A DNA stretch of 25,078 bases from Chloroflexota bacterium (GTDB lineage Bacteria > Chloroflexota > Anaerolineae > CG2-30-64-16), in NCBI GenBank assembly GCA_029555885.1, contig JAKPQT010000532.1:1-25078 (forward strand), given 5' to 3'. Position numbers and translations under genes: made by a program. A model generated the notes under the pieces. That model made no database searches, had not been told where the DNA came from, and worked only from the letters and a program-made list of their open reading frames with translations. Shown here piece by piece: positions 1-7,234 of this stretch. Numbering within the stretch: the first letter of the stretch is position 1; each line of letters starts with the position of its first letter.

Positions 1-534
1 ATCCTGGAGAAGTTCGGCGTGATGCCCATCACGAGCGACAGCCATTTCGGGGAGTACATCCAGTGGGCGTACGATGTCACCGACCACAAGGGCATCCTCG
101 ACTTCTACCGCTTCTACAAGATGTACCTGTCTACCATCGAGCCTAAGATCGAGTTACGCCTGAAAGAACGGATTGTGCCCATCATCGAGGGCATCATGAC
201 CGATGCAGGTTATGAGGAGGCCGCGGTTAACATCCCGAACAACGGCCTGATTGCCGGCCTGCCCGACTGGCTGGTGGTCGAAGTGCCGGCCACGGTTGAC
301 CGGGGCGGGCTGCATGGCGTCTCGCCGGGTGTGCTGCCGCGCGGCTTCACCGGCCTGCTGATGAACCAGGCCGCGGTCCACGACCTGACGGCGGAGGCCA
401 TCATCCACAAATCGAAGGCGGCTGCACTCCAGGCTTTGCTGGTCGACCCGGTTGTCAACCGGTATCACGGCATGGAGGAGATGCTCAATACGATGATCGA
501 TTACCAGGAGAAGTGGCTGGGCTATCTTCAATAG
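1..534 (+). CDS. GH4-family glycosidase, C-terminal part (5' truncated by window)
   Basis: The reading frame is open from base 1 and ends with TAG at 532-534, so only the last 177 residues are present. The stretch NNGLIAGLPDWLVVEVPA followed by VDRGGLHGVSPGVLPRG matches the conserved C-terminal block of glycoside hydrolase family 4 (alpha-galactosidase, alpha-glucosidase and alpha-galacturonidase types). These are NAD- and Mn-dependent enzymes that cleave glycosides by an oxidation/elimination route. The later ALQALLVDPVV segment is the usual GH4 tail. The NAD-binding Rossmann part and the metal-binding Cys/His lie upstream, so substrate specificity cannot be told. A GTG at 19 is in frame but lies inside the conserved domain and is not the start. 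The DUF2892 gene follows after 17 bases on the same strand. Confidence 0.85.
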   Translation: MLEKFGVMPITSDSHFGEYIQWAYDVTDHKGILDFYRFYKMYLSTIEPKIELRLKERIVPIIEGIMTDAGYEEAAVNIPNNGLIAGLPDWLVVEVPATVDRGGLHGVSPGVLPRGFTGLLMNQAAVHDLTAEAIIHKSKAAALQALLVDPVVNRYHGMEEMLNTMIDYQEKWLGYLQ

Positions 535-551
535 CAGAAAGGAAGGTTCGC

Positions 552-749
552 ATGACAGTCAACGAAAGCTCGACCGACCGGATCATCCGCGCCATCATCG
601 GCATCGCACTGCTGCTCATCGCCTTGTTCGCCGTCACGGATACTATCCTCAAAGTGGTCCTGATTGTTCTGGCGGCGGTGGCGCTGTTCACGGCAGCCAC
701 AGGCTTCTGCCTGATCTATCGGCTCCTGAATATCTCGACGAAGCATTAG
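552..749 (+). CDS. DUF2892-family small membrane protein
   Basis: A 65-residue protein. The start is ATG 552, preceded by a purine-rich AAAGGAAGG at 538-546. The longer frame from 513 overlaps the GH4 gene and lacks a ribosome binding site. There are two hydrophobic segments, about residues 13-30 and 33-52, with the ending TGFCLIYRLLNIST. This matches the DUF2892 (YgaP-like membrane domain) pattern of two helices followed by GFCxxYxLLxIxT. Members are found alone or fused to rhodanese domains. Their function is not established, and the conserved Cys near the C-terminus is retained here. The gene may be co-transcribed with the GH4 gene. A strong hairpin follows at 772-801. Confidence 0.75.
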   Translation: MTVNESSTDRIIRAIIGIALLLIALFAVTDTILKVVLIVLAAVALFTAATGFCLIYRLLNISTKH

Positions 750-771
750 GCTTCGACCGTGACCGGCCCGG

Positions 772-801
772 CGGTCGGATGTGCCGTTGTGCATCCGACC
801 G
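772..801. terminator. hairpin between convergent genes, possible bidirectional terminator
   Basis: Perfect 9-bp arms (GGTCGGATG at 773-781, CATCCGACC at 792-800) enclose a 10-nt loop, and C772-G801 adds one further pair. The hairpin lies in the 67-bp gap between the ends of the convergent DUF2892 and uroporphyrinogen-decarboxylase-family genes. There is no clear T-run on either strand, so intrinsic termination is plausible but unproven. Confidence 0.5.
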
Positions 802-816
802 TTCGGCGTGCTCCAG

Positions 817-1860
817 CTACCCGGCCACTTCCTCGACGGCCTCTGCAAAGGCCCGCACATTCTCTGCCGACGCGAAGTCAATGTCGTAGGCCGGACACAG
901 CAGCAGGCCCGTCGGGCCGAGTGTGCGCGCCCGCAGCCGAACCTCCGCACGGATATCCTCCGGCGAGCCGTGCTCCCAGAGCGCCGCAGTCCCGACGGTC
1001 CCCCACAGCGCCAGCCGCTCGCCGAACGCGCGCTTGATCGCCACAGCATCCATGCAGTCGGGCTGGATGGGATTGATGACATCCACGCCAATGTCAACGA
1101 GGTCGGGCAGAATCAGCGAAAAGTCGCCATCCGAGTGATAGAAGACCAGGAGCTCCGGCGCGGCTGACCGCGCGGCCCGGATGATCTCCGCCAGCCGCGG
1201 CTTGAAGAAGGTCCGCCAGCTCGCCGGGCTGATGATCATGCCGCTCGCCATCGCCACGTCATCGTCCAGCAGCAGGATATCGACCCCGGCGCGCGCCAGG
1301 ATCACCGCGCTGTGCAGCGCCAGCGCGCCGAGCTGGTCGAGCAGGTAGTGCGCGAGTGCGGGCCGGAGGCGCAGGTCCTCCAGGAACGTGGTGAATCCCC
1401 GGAGCCGGTAGCCACTCTCGAACAGCTCACCGCCCAGGTGAGGCGGCGAGCCGGCGACCGCCCAGCCGCGAGCGTGATAGGTCGCAACCTGCGCGGCAAC
1501 CTCGCCCGGCGCGTCCGGCGTGACAACCTGTGGCATGATAAATGCGGCGAAGTCCGCCAGCGTCTCCGCGGCCGAGAGGGGCCCGCGCGGGCCTTGCTCC
1601 GGGTGATAGCTCCACTGGTGGTAAGGCAGCAGTTGTCGCAGATTGCCCAGGTGGACATCGGGCGGCAGGCCGCGGAGATAGGCCAGGAAGTCCTTCTGGT
1701 CGGCGGGCGGGGTGAAATCCACAAAGCGCACATCGAGGCGCAGTTCTGCGGCCGTATCCGCCATGCCGGGCAGGCGCTCCTCCCAGAACGCCAGGGCCTT
1801 GGGTGGGCGATCAGGAAGCCGGTGCGTGAGGGCAGCACGTACGCGTTCTCGGGCATTCAT
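817..1860 (-). CDS. uroporphyrinogen decarboxylase (URO-D) family protein, methyltransferase-like
   Basis: 347 residues. The start ATG 1860 (MNARERVRAALTHRLPDRPP) has GGAGG seven bases upstream. The longer frame to 1911 has no comparable site. The opening NARERVxAAL-H--PDRPP and the later VFYHSDGDF, DVINPIQPD, LWGTVGT and LLCPAYDID segments are typical of the URO-D superfamily, which includes heme-pathway HemE and the MtaA/CmuA corrinoid methyltransferases. The His of FYHSDG and the Cys of LLCP sit where the methyltransferase branch binds zinc, so this is more likely a methyl-transfer type enzyme than HemE. No corrinoid protein gene is adjacent, so the substrate is unknown. The gene stands alone, with an extended -10 promoter candidate at 1920-1928. 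Confidence 0.8.
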   Translation of the reverse strand: MNARERVRAALTHRLPDRPPKALAFWEERLPGMADTAAELRLDVRFVDFTPPADQKDFLAYLRGLPPDVHLGNLRQLLPYHQWSYHPEQGPRGPLSAAETLADFAAFIMPQVVTPDAPGEVAAQVATYHARGWAVAGSPPHLGGELFESGYRLRGFTTFLEDLRLRPALAHYLLDQLGALALHSAVILARAGVDILLLDDDVAMASGMIISPASWRTFFKPRLAEIIRAARSAAPELLVFYHSDGDFSLILPDLVDIGVDVINPIQPDCMDAVAIKRAFGERLALWGTVGTAALWEHGSPEDIRAEVRLRARTLGPTGLLLCPAYDIDFASAENVRAFAEAVEEVAG

Positions 1861-1919
1861 TGCACGATCCTCCTTGTGCTGGTCGGGGGAGAAGCTACAT
1901 CGTCGCAGCACCGATAACC

Positions 1920-1928
1920 ATCATACCA
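1920..1928 (-). promoter_or_regulatory. extended -10 promoter element for the URO-D family gene
   Basis: On the minus strand the sequence reads TGG-TATGAT, a TGn extended -10 whose hexamer lies at 1925-1920. It is 60 bases upstream of the ATG at 1860. No good -35 is visible at 16-18 bp, which is tolerable for extended -10 promoters. Confidence 0.4.
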
Positions 1929-2000
1929 CATCCTGCGTTGCCGGGACATCAGGCTTCAACGGGCGGGCGTGTTTCACGCTGGGAGCAGAAACGAGCGGAG

Positions 2001-2063
2001 CACCCTGAGCCGAGGGCGGCGCAGCCAGGCTCTGCCTGGTCGCGCCGCACGCAGTCGAAGGGG
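2001..2063. repeat. nested palindrome, REP-like intergenic repeat
   Basis: A 33-nt hairpin at 2016-2048 has outer arms GCGGCGC/GCGCCGC and inner arms CCAGGC/GCCTGG around a TCT loop, with only one mismatch and one possible G-T pair between them. It is flanked by CACCCTGAGC (2001-2010) and GCAGTCGAAGGGG (2051-2063). These flanks resemble the two halves of the CCCTGAGC...GTCGAAGGG repeat widespread in environmental bacterial genomes. The block lies 30 bases beyond the stop of the MFS gene at 2093 and could also act as an RNA 3' end. The rest of the 1861-2092 gap holds only the promoter candidate at 1920. Confidence 0.55.
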
Positions 2064-2092
2064 CGGCCGCGTCCCCCATGTAAAACGCGCCC

Positions 2093-3322
2093 TCAACGCG
2101 CACGCCGCGCCTGCCACAGCGCAAAAACCACCGTGCAGCCGAGCAGCACCGCACAGAGCCGGTACACAGCGCCAAGTGGCAACCATGCCATCAGTCCCAG
2201 GGCCAGCGGCGGGCCGACCGCGCTGCCCAGGTCACCCAGGGTGTACACTACGCTAAGCATCCGCCCGCGCAGCGCAGGCTGGCCGTGATCACCGACGAGC
2301 ACTGGCGCGAGCGCCTGCACGCCCCCGGCGGCCACCGCAGCCGCTAACGCCCCGGTGACAGCGATCCCAACGCGCGGGTCGGCCGCCAGCCAGACGCCCA
2401 CACCGCCGGCCAGCAGCACCGCAGCCGTCGTCTGCCAGCGCCGCCTCGCCCGGTCTGCCAGGTGACCGGCGACCCGCGCCCCCGCGACGCTGACCAGCGC
2501 CCGCAGCGCGACAAACGCGCCGGTCAACGTTGCCAGCGGCAGCGCCAGCCGTCCGACCGTCAACCCGTCCCCCACCAGGTTGCTCAACCACAGGATGGCG
2601 GTGGCTGAGGCCACGCCTGCAAAGACAAACCGCGTGACAAACATCGGCACAGCGGCAACCAGGGCAGCCGGCCAGGGAAACCCATCGGCACCTGCTGCGG
2701 CGGACGGCAGCCTCAGGTGCGTAACTGCGCCGATGTTGAGGTCGGGCAGCGCCCGCGCCCACATGAGCGCGGCGAACAGCGTCAGCCCGCCGCCGATAGA
2801 CAGCGCGGGCCGGAAGCCCACCAGGTCCGTCAGCAGACCGCCCAGCAGCGCCGCGCCGCCCGTGCCCACGAAGAACCACATCTGGTATTGCCCGCTCAAC
2901 CGGCCGCGGTTGTCGGGTGAGGCGACATCCAGCACAACCGCGTTGCCGCCCACCCAGATGCCGGACCAGGCCGCGCCCCACAATAGCCGGGAGAGCAGCA
3001 GCGGCGCTGGGCCGTGCCCGACCGCGAACAGGAGGGTCGAAAGCGCGCCCAGGGCCAGCGCGGCCGCCAGCAGCCGGTGACGCGGCAGCCGGTCATACAG
3101 CAGACCGGCCAGGCCATTGGTCAACATGCGGACGGCGCGGTTGGCGCCCAGCAGCACGCCGACCGTCACCAGGCTCACGCCGGCCTGTGCAGCGATCTCC
3201 GGCCGCGGGAGAACGGTGTAGAGGGTGCTGTCGCCCAGGAGCGAAATGGCAGTGCCGAGGCCAAGCAGGAAGACCACGCGCTCCGGCGGGGGCGCAGACA
3301 CGGGCCGCGTGATGCTCGCCAT
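2093..3322 (-). CDS. MFS transporter (second of a tandem pair)
   Basis: 409 residues, predicted major facilitator superfamily permease of the inner membrane. ATG 3322 is chosen because it overlaps the TGA of the preceding MFS gene (TGATG), giving translational coupling. The longer frame to 3382 runs into that gene. About twelve hydrophobic segments are spread over the protein. The loop between helices 2 and 3 reads NGLAGLLYDRLPRHRLL, the MFS G-x-L-a-D-r-x-GRR-type motif A in degenerate form. VSLVTVGVLLGANRAVRMLTNG resembles the drug/sugar efflux branch. Substrate cannot be told. It differs clearly in sequence from its upstream MFS neighbour, so the pair is not a recent duplication. Confidence 0.85.
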   Translation of the reverse strand: MASITRPVSAPPPERVVFLLGLGTAISLLGDSTLYTVLPRPEIAAQAGVSLVTVGVLLGANRAVRMLTNGLAGLLYDRLPRHRLLAAALALGALSTLLFAVGHGPAPLLLSRLLWGAAWSGIWVGGNAVVLDVASPDNRGRLSGQYQMWFFVGTGGAALLGGLLTDLVGFRPALSIGGGLTLFAALMWARALPDLNIGAVTHLRLPSAAAGADGFPWPAALVAAVPMFVTRFVFAGVASATAILWLSNLVGDGLTVGRLALPLATLTGAFVALRALVSVAGARVAGHLADRARRRWQTTAAVLLAGGVGVWLAADPRVGIAVTGALAAAVAAGGVQALAPVLVGDHGQPALRGRMLSVVYTLGDLGSAVGPPLALGLMAWLPLGAVYRLCAVLLGCTVVFALWQARRAR

Positions 3323-4494
3323 CAGCGGGTATGGCGCGGCAGGCCGGCGAGCAGGGCCACCGGCCCGGCCAGCAGCAGCCACATCACCGCGGTCAGGCCG
3401 TAGCGCTGCGCGACGAGGCCCAGCGCCAACGGAATCAGCGAACCGGCGAGACCGGCCAGGTTATTCACCGCCAGGGCCGTCCCACTCCGTCCCGGCAGCG
3501 CCGCGTACAACTGCGCCTGCAGGATGGCATACCAGCCGGAGCTGAAGAACCCCAGCGCACCCAGGATGACCAGCTTCAACTCATACGTCGGGGCGAGCAA
3601 CATGGCCGGCAGGAGCAGCAGTTCGAGCACCGCGCTGATGCGGAGGTAGCTCAGACCCTTGACCCGCTCCAGCAGAGGAATCAACAGCAGGTCACCGGCC
3701 AGCCCCACCCCGGTCCACACAGCGACGGCCATGCCCGCCTGCGCAGGCGTGGCGCGGGCCACATCCACGAAGTAAAGCGCCAGAAAGCCGAGCAGGACAT
3801 CCAGCATGAGGTCGCTGAACTGCAACAGCACCAGCCAGCGCAGGACCGGTCCCTGACGCAGTTGTCCAACCGCGTCCAGCAGGCCCTGCCTGAGCGGCGC
3901 CAGCGTCAGACGCTCGCCATGTACGCCGTCGGGGTACGGCATCCGGCGACTGATGACCGTCAGTAGCAGCAGCAGGCCGGCCATCCCGAGGAAGGTGCCG
4001 CGCCAGCCCCAGCCGAGCAGCGAGGCGCCGGCGAGCGCCAACGGCCCGCCCACCACGCCGAGCGAGCCGGCGAAGGTCCAGCGGGCCATGTTCTGTTCGC
4101 GCCGCTCCGGCTCCAGGTCCATCAGCGTCGCCTGCGACAGGCTGACGAACGCGCCGGACGCGGGGTACATGAGGATGAATGCGATCAGCAGCACGGCGAA
4201 ACCCGGCGCCGCCGCGGTCAGCAGTAAGGCCAGGGTAAACGCGGCCCCGCCGCCCACGACCAGTGCCTTGCGCCGCCAGACGTCGCCGAGCACCGCCAGG
4301 AGGGGCTCGACTGCGTTGCTGATGAGGCCGGGCACGCTCAGCAGGACACCGATCTGCGCGTAGGACAGGGCGAGGTCATCGCGGATGAGGGGCCAGGCTG
4401 CCTCGCGCGCGCCGAAGACGAATTCGTCAAGGAATTCGATCAGCAGGATGACGAGCACAAACCGGGAGAACCGCCGCAGCACAGCACCCTTCAC
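3322..4494 (-). CDS. MFS transporter (first of a tandem pair), fosmidomycin-resistance-like
   Basis: 390 residues starting at GTG 4494, with purine-rich GGAAGGCAGG further upstream. It is a predicted 12-helix inner-membrane permease. The N-terminal region FLDEFVFGAREAAWPLIRDD followed by YAQIGVLLSVPGLISN, and the later GDVWRRKALVV, recall the Fsr-type (fosmidomycin resistance) branch of MFS; this is a by-eye resemblance only. The end of L-asparaginase lies 48 bases upstream and the next MFS gene starts within its stop codon. It therefore belongs to the mazG-like/asparaginase/MFS/MFS transcription unit. A role in moving asparaginase products or substrates is possible but is a guess. Confidence 0.85.
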   Translation of the reverse strand: MKGAVLRRFSRFVLVILLIEFLDEFVFGAREAAWPLIRDDLALSYAQIGVLLSVPGLISNAVEPLLAVLGDVWRRKALVVGGGAAFTLALLLTAAAPGFAVLLIAFILMYPASGAFVSLSQATLMDLEPERREQNMARWTFAGSLGVVGGPLALAGASLLGWGWRGTFLGMAGLLLLLTVISRRMPYPDGVHGERLTLAPLRQGLLDAVGQLRQGPVLRWLVLLQFSDLMLDVLLGFLALYFVDVARATPAQAGMAVAVWTGVGLAGDLLLIPLLERVKGLSYLRISAVLELLLLPAMLLAPTYELKLVILGALGFFSSGWYAILQAQLYAALPGRSGTALAVNNLAGLAGSLIPLALGLVAQRYGLTAVMWLLLAGPVALLAGLPRHTR

Positions 4495-4542
4495 AAAGCC
4501 AGGACCTGCCTTCCGCGTGGTCCGTTCATTCCGAGGTTGCGC

Positions 4543-5556
4543 TCAACGGGTCAGCTCCCCGCACAGGTTCTCTCCGGTGCGCTGGCGCACCTCCGCAGGC
4601 GACAACCCGCAGCCGAACAGGAAGAACAATTTGCACAGGGCCGCCTCGGTGGTCATATCGTACCCGCTGATGACGCCCGCGCGGGCCAGCGCCGATCCTG
4701 CGGCATACTCGCTGAGGCATACGCTCCCGCGCAGGCACTGGGTAATGGCGATGATCACCACATCGCGTGCGGTTGCCTCCGCGAGGGCCGCGAGAAACCG
4801 ATCATCGCGGTCCGGCCCATTACCCACGCCGAAGGCCAAGAGCGCCAGCCCCTGCAGCGGCGGCTGGAGCACATTGGCCAGCAGGTCCGGTGACAGGCCG
4901 GGGAACAGGCGGAACGCGCCCACCGTGGCGGGCCTCACCGGCCAGACCGGGGCCAGCGGCCCGGCATAGGCGGGGAAGGCCAGGTGACTGCGGTCGATCT
5001 CCACGCTGACGCCCACGGTGCCGAGCGGCGGGTAGTTGGGCGAGTCGAAGGCATCCAGCCCGTCGGCATCTACCTTCGTTGCCCGGCAGCCCCGCAGCAG
5101 TTTGTTCCCGAAGTAGAGGCACACCTCCGGCACGGGCGCGTGCGCAGCAATCCACATGGACGTGATAAGGTTGGCCCGCGCATCGTTGCGCACCTCGGCC
5201 AGCGGAATCTGCGAGCCGGTGATGATGACCGGCTTGGCAAGGCCGCGCAGGAAGAACGGCAGCGCTGAGGCCGTGTAGGCCATCGTGTCCGTACCGTGCA
5301 GGACGATAAAGCCATCGTAGGCATCGTAATGCGCGACGATATCCTGCCCGATGCGCACCCAGTCCGCCGGCTGCATGTTGGACGAGTCGAGCAGCGGCGC
5401 GTACTCGTGCAGATCATAGGCGGGCATGGCCGGGTCGGCCAGCTCCGGCATCGCAGCCATCTGCTCGGCCAGGAAGCCCGGCGCGGGCGCATAGCCGTCC
5501 GCGGTGCGCCGCATCCCGATAGTGCCACCGGTATACGCAATATACAGCCGCTTCAT
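4543..5556 (-). CDS. ansA: L-asparaginase, cytoplasmic type I
   Basis: 337 residues. The enzyme hydrolyses L-asparagine to aspartate and ammonia. Both catalytic threonine motifs are present: TGGTIG at residues 9-14 and HGTDT at 87-91. The supporting ITGSQIP and RATKVDADGLDAF blocks, the latter with the catalytic-triad Lys region, are also present. There is no signal peptide, and length and sequence fit the cytoplasmic AnsA group rather than the periplasmic AnsB group. ATG 5556 overlaps the TGA of the upstream pyrophosphohydrolase gene (ATGA), indicating coupling. Two MFS transporters follow in the same direction. Confidence 0.93.
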   Translation of the reverse strand: MKRLYIAYTGGTIGMRRTADGYAPAPGFLAEQMAAMPELADPAMPAYDLHEYAPLLDSSNMQPADWVRIGQDIVAHYDAYDGFIVLHGTDTMAYTASALPFFLRGLAKPVIITGSQIPLAEVRNDARANLITSMWIAAHAPVPEVCLYFGNKLLRGCRATKVDADGLDAFDSPNYPPLGTVGVSVEIDRSHLAFPAYAGPLAPVWPVRPATVGAFRLFPGLSPDLLANVLQPPLQGLALLAFGVGNGPDRDDRFLAALAEATARDVVIIAITQCLRGSVCLSEYAAGSALARAGVISGYDMTTEAALCKLFFLFGCGLSPAEVRQRTGENLCGELTR

Positions 5557-5948
5557 GGCCCGGCGGCTTCGAGGATCGGCGCGAGATCGGGCGGCGTCCA
5601 GCGGTCCGACTTGAGCACCTTGCCGTCCGCCCGGTAGATGACCGCGCCTGCGGCGTCCAGCTTGCTCATGTTGCTGCGGTGGACCTCCGCGAAGAGCGGT
5701 TCGGCCACGCCCTGCAAGCCGTGGGCGACATACGTGCCCAGGACCACATACATCAGGTCGCTGAGCGCGTCGGCAATCTCAACGAGGTCGCCCGCCTCCG
5801 CGGCCGCGCGGTACTCGTTCAGTTCCTCCTGGATCAGGCTGACCCGGAGTGCGACAGTCTCGGGTGATAGAACCGCGGTCGGCGCCGTCTCCATGTGTGC
5901 GCCGAAAATTCGATGAAACTCTGTCAGCATACGCAGTTGCTCAATCAC
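5553..5948 (-). CDS. MazG/DR2231-like nucleotide pyrophosphohydrolase
   Basis: 131 residues, all-alpha NTP pyrophosphohydrolase fold. The core RVSLIQEELNEYRAAAEAGD and EIADALSDLMYVVLGTY shows the EExxE...ExxD pattern that binds Mg in MazG and DR2231-type enzymes, which release pyrophosphate from non-canonical or excess (d)NTPs. GTG 5948 is preferred over TTG/ATG alternatives because AGGAGGG lies eight bases upstream, and the later ATG (residue 7) would be too far from it. It is the first gene of an operon with asparaginase and two MFS transporters. The connection between these functions is not obvious. Confidence 0.82.
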   Translation of the reverse strand: MIEQLRMLTEFHRIFGAHMETAPTAVLSPETVALRVSLIQEELNEYRAAAEAGDLVEIADALSDLMYVVLGTYVAHGLQGVAEPLFAEVHRSNMSKLDAAGAVIYRADGKVLKSDRWTPPDLAPILEAAGP

Positions 5949-5977
5949 AAGCAGATCCCTCCTGTGGCATGAGGCCC

Positions 5978-5986
5978 ATTGTAGCA
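5978..5986 (-). promoter_or_regulatory. extended -10 promoter for the mazG-like/asparaginase operon
   Basis: The minus strand reads TGC-TACAAT, a five-of-six -10 hexamer with a TGn extension, 30 bases upstream of the GTG at 5948. No convincing -35 is present. The divergent gene at 6093 shares the 144-bp intergenic region, in which no clear plus-strand promoter was recognised. Confidence 0.45.
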
Positions 5987-6092
5987 TATCCGCCGGTCCG
6001 ACAGACGTTCAGATATGGCTTACTTTGTACGCCATCAAACAGCGGAAATCGGCGCGGGCAGGTAAACTGCCCAGGATGGAGAGTGCAGACGT

Positions 6093-6974
6093 ATGAACCA
6101 ACTACCCTCAGAGACGATTATGGGGCCCGTGCACCTGCGCGTGGCTGATATGGACAGGGCATTGTCCTTCTATCGGGATGTGCTGGGGTTACAGCCGCAA
6201 CCGCAGGCATCCAACGCCGAGACTGTGACGCTGCACGGTCTGGACAGCCGGGCCCTCGCCACCCTTTCGACTGGGCCGGGCGTCCGGGCCCGATCGCCGC
6301 GCTCGACCGGACTGTATCACTTTGCGATCCTCGTGCCGGATCGCGCCAGTCTGGGTGCGACCTTGCGGCGGCTGCTCGACACGCGTTATCCATTGCAGGG
6401 GGCGTCCGACCACGGCGTCAGCGAGGCGCTCTACCTGGCCGACCCGGACGGCAACGGCATCGAAATCTATCGCGACCGCCCGCGCGCCGAATGGCCGTTC
6501 GAGAACGGCGAGCTGTCGATGGTCACGGAGTCGCTGGACGCCGAAGGCGTGCTGGCCGAATCGCGCGGCGCGTGGGAAGGGCTGCCCCGCGGCACGCGCA
6601 TGGGACACATCCACCTGCAGGTGCGCGACCTGGCTGAGGCGGAGGACTTCTACACGCGCACGCTGGGCCTGGACCTCATGCAGCGCTATCCCCCGGCCAC
6701 GCAGGCCCGCGGCCGCGCGTCGGCGGCCTTCCTGTCCGCCGGCGGCTATCATCATCACGTGGGCATCAACACCTGGACCAGCGCCGGCGCGCCGCCACCG
6801 CCGCCGGATGCCGTGGGCTTGCAGCATTTCACGCTGCTGCTGCCCGATACGGATGCGCTGGTCGCAGCGCGTGCGCGCCTGGAGGCTACGGGGATTCCCG
6901 TGGAGCCACAGGACGCAGGGTTCTTGGTCCGCGACCCGTCGGGCAACGCAGTCCGGCTGGAGGTCGGAAGCTAA
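6093..6974 (+). CDS. CatE-type extradiol dioxygenase, two glyoxalase domains
   Basis: 293 residues, two vicinal-oxygen-chelate modules, COG2514 (CatE, catechol-2,3-dioxygenase-like). Module 1 (about 9-128) has GPVHLRVADM and ALYLADPDGNGIEIYRDRP. Module 2 (about 170-292) has MGHIHLQVRDL, the CatE signature GGYHHHVGINTW, and LQHFTLLLPD. Metal-ligand candidates are present twice: H14/H76/E124 and H174/H245/E290. CatE proteins open aromatic diols in some species, but many family members have no known substrate. ATG 6093 follows GGATGGAGAG at 6074-6083. The gene appears to be a single transcription unit. Confidence 0.85.
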   Translation: MNQLPSETIMGPVHLRVADMDRALSFYRDVLGLQPQPQASNAETVTLHGLDSRALATLSTGPGVRARSPRSTGLYHFAILVPDRASLGATLRRLLDTRYPLQGASDHGVSEALYLADPDGNGIEIYRDRPRAEWPFENGELSMVTESLDAEGVLAESRGAWEGLPRGTRMGHIHLQVRDLAEAEDFYTRTLGLDLMQRYPPATQARGRASAAFLSAGGYHHHVGINTWTSAGAPPPPPDAVGLQHFTLLLPDTDALVAARARLEATGIPVEPQDAGFLVRDPSGNAVRLEVGS

Positions 6975-7170
6975 GAACTGGAAGCTGGAAAGGTGGTCTC
7001 GGTAATACTGGAGTGAAGGCTTTATTTAGCCGGGTGGGTCGTGTACGTGAACAGCCTGCCTGACGGGCTGAAGCCTCCACTCCAATATCCCTTCCTGGCA
7101 CTCTTCCATTCGCCAGTTTCCAGCTTCTAGCGGCCAGCTTCTAGCGACCAGCTTCAGCTTCTGCCGTACA
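6975..7170. repeat. nested inverted repeat filling the CatE-AKR intergenic region
   Basis: The outer pair is GAAGCTGGAAA at 6981-6991 against its exact complement at 7117-7127. The inner pair is TGGAGTGAAGGCTT at 7009-7022 against 7071-7084, with one mismatch. A short hairpin, CAGCC/GGGCTG, sits in the centre near 7052-7070. Right of the outer arm the motif CCAGCTTCTAGCG occurs in near-tandem copies (7120-7160). The structure has the look of a non-coding mobile repeat rather than regulatory sequence. The inner motif recurs at 18885-18907. Confidence 0.6.
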
Positions 7171-7181
7171 TCGTGTATAAT
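7153..7181 (+). promoter_or_regulatory. promoter of the aldo/keto reductase gene
   Basis: A perfect -10 hexamer TATAAT lies at 7176-7181. The hexamer 17 bp upstream (7153-7158, TTCAGC) matches TTGACA in only three places. The distance to the ATG at 7235 is 53 bases, and GGAGGG at 7220-7225 is the ribosome binding site. Confidence 0.55.
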
Positions 7182-7234
7182 GCCGCCATCGAATCGAAAA
7201 TGCATGTTCACACAAAAATGGAGGGAAATCGTTC

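Noticed and set aside
817..1860. HemE, heme-pathway uroporphyrinogen decarboxylase
   Set aside because: The sequence fits the broader family with a His...Cys pair of the methyltransferase type, and no heme genes are adjacent.
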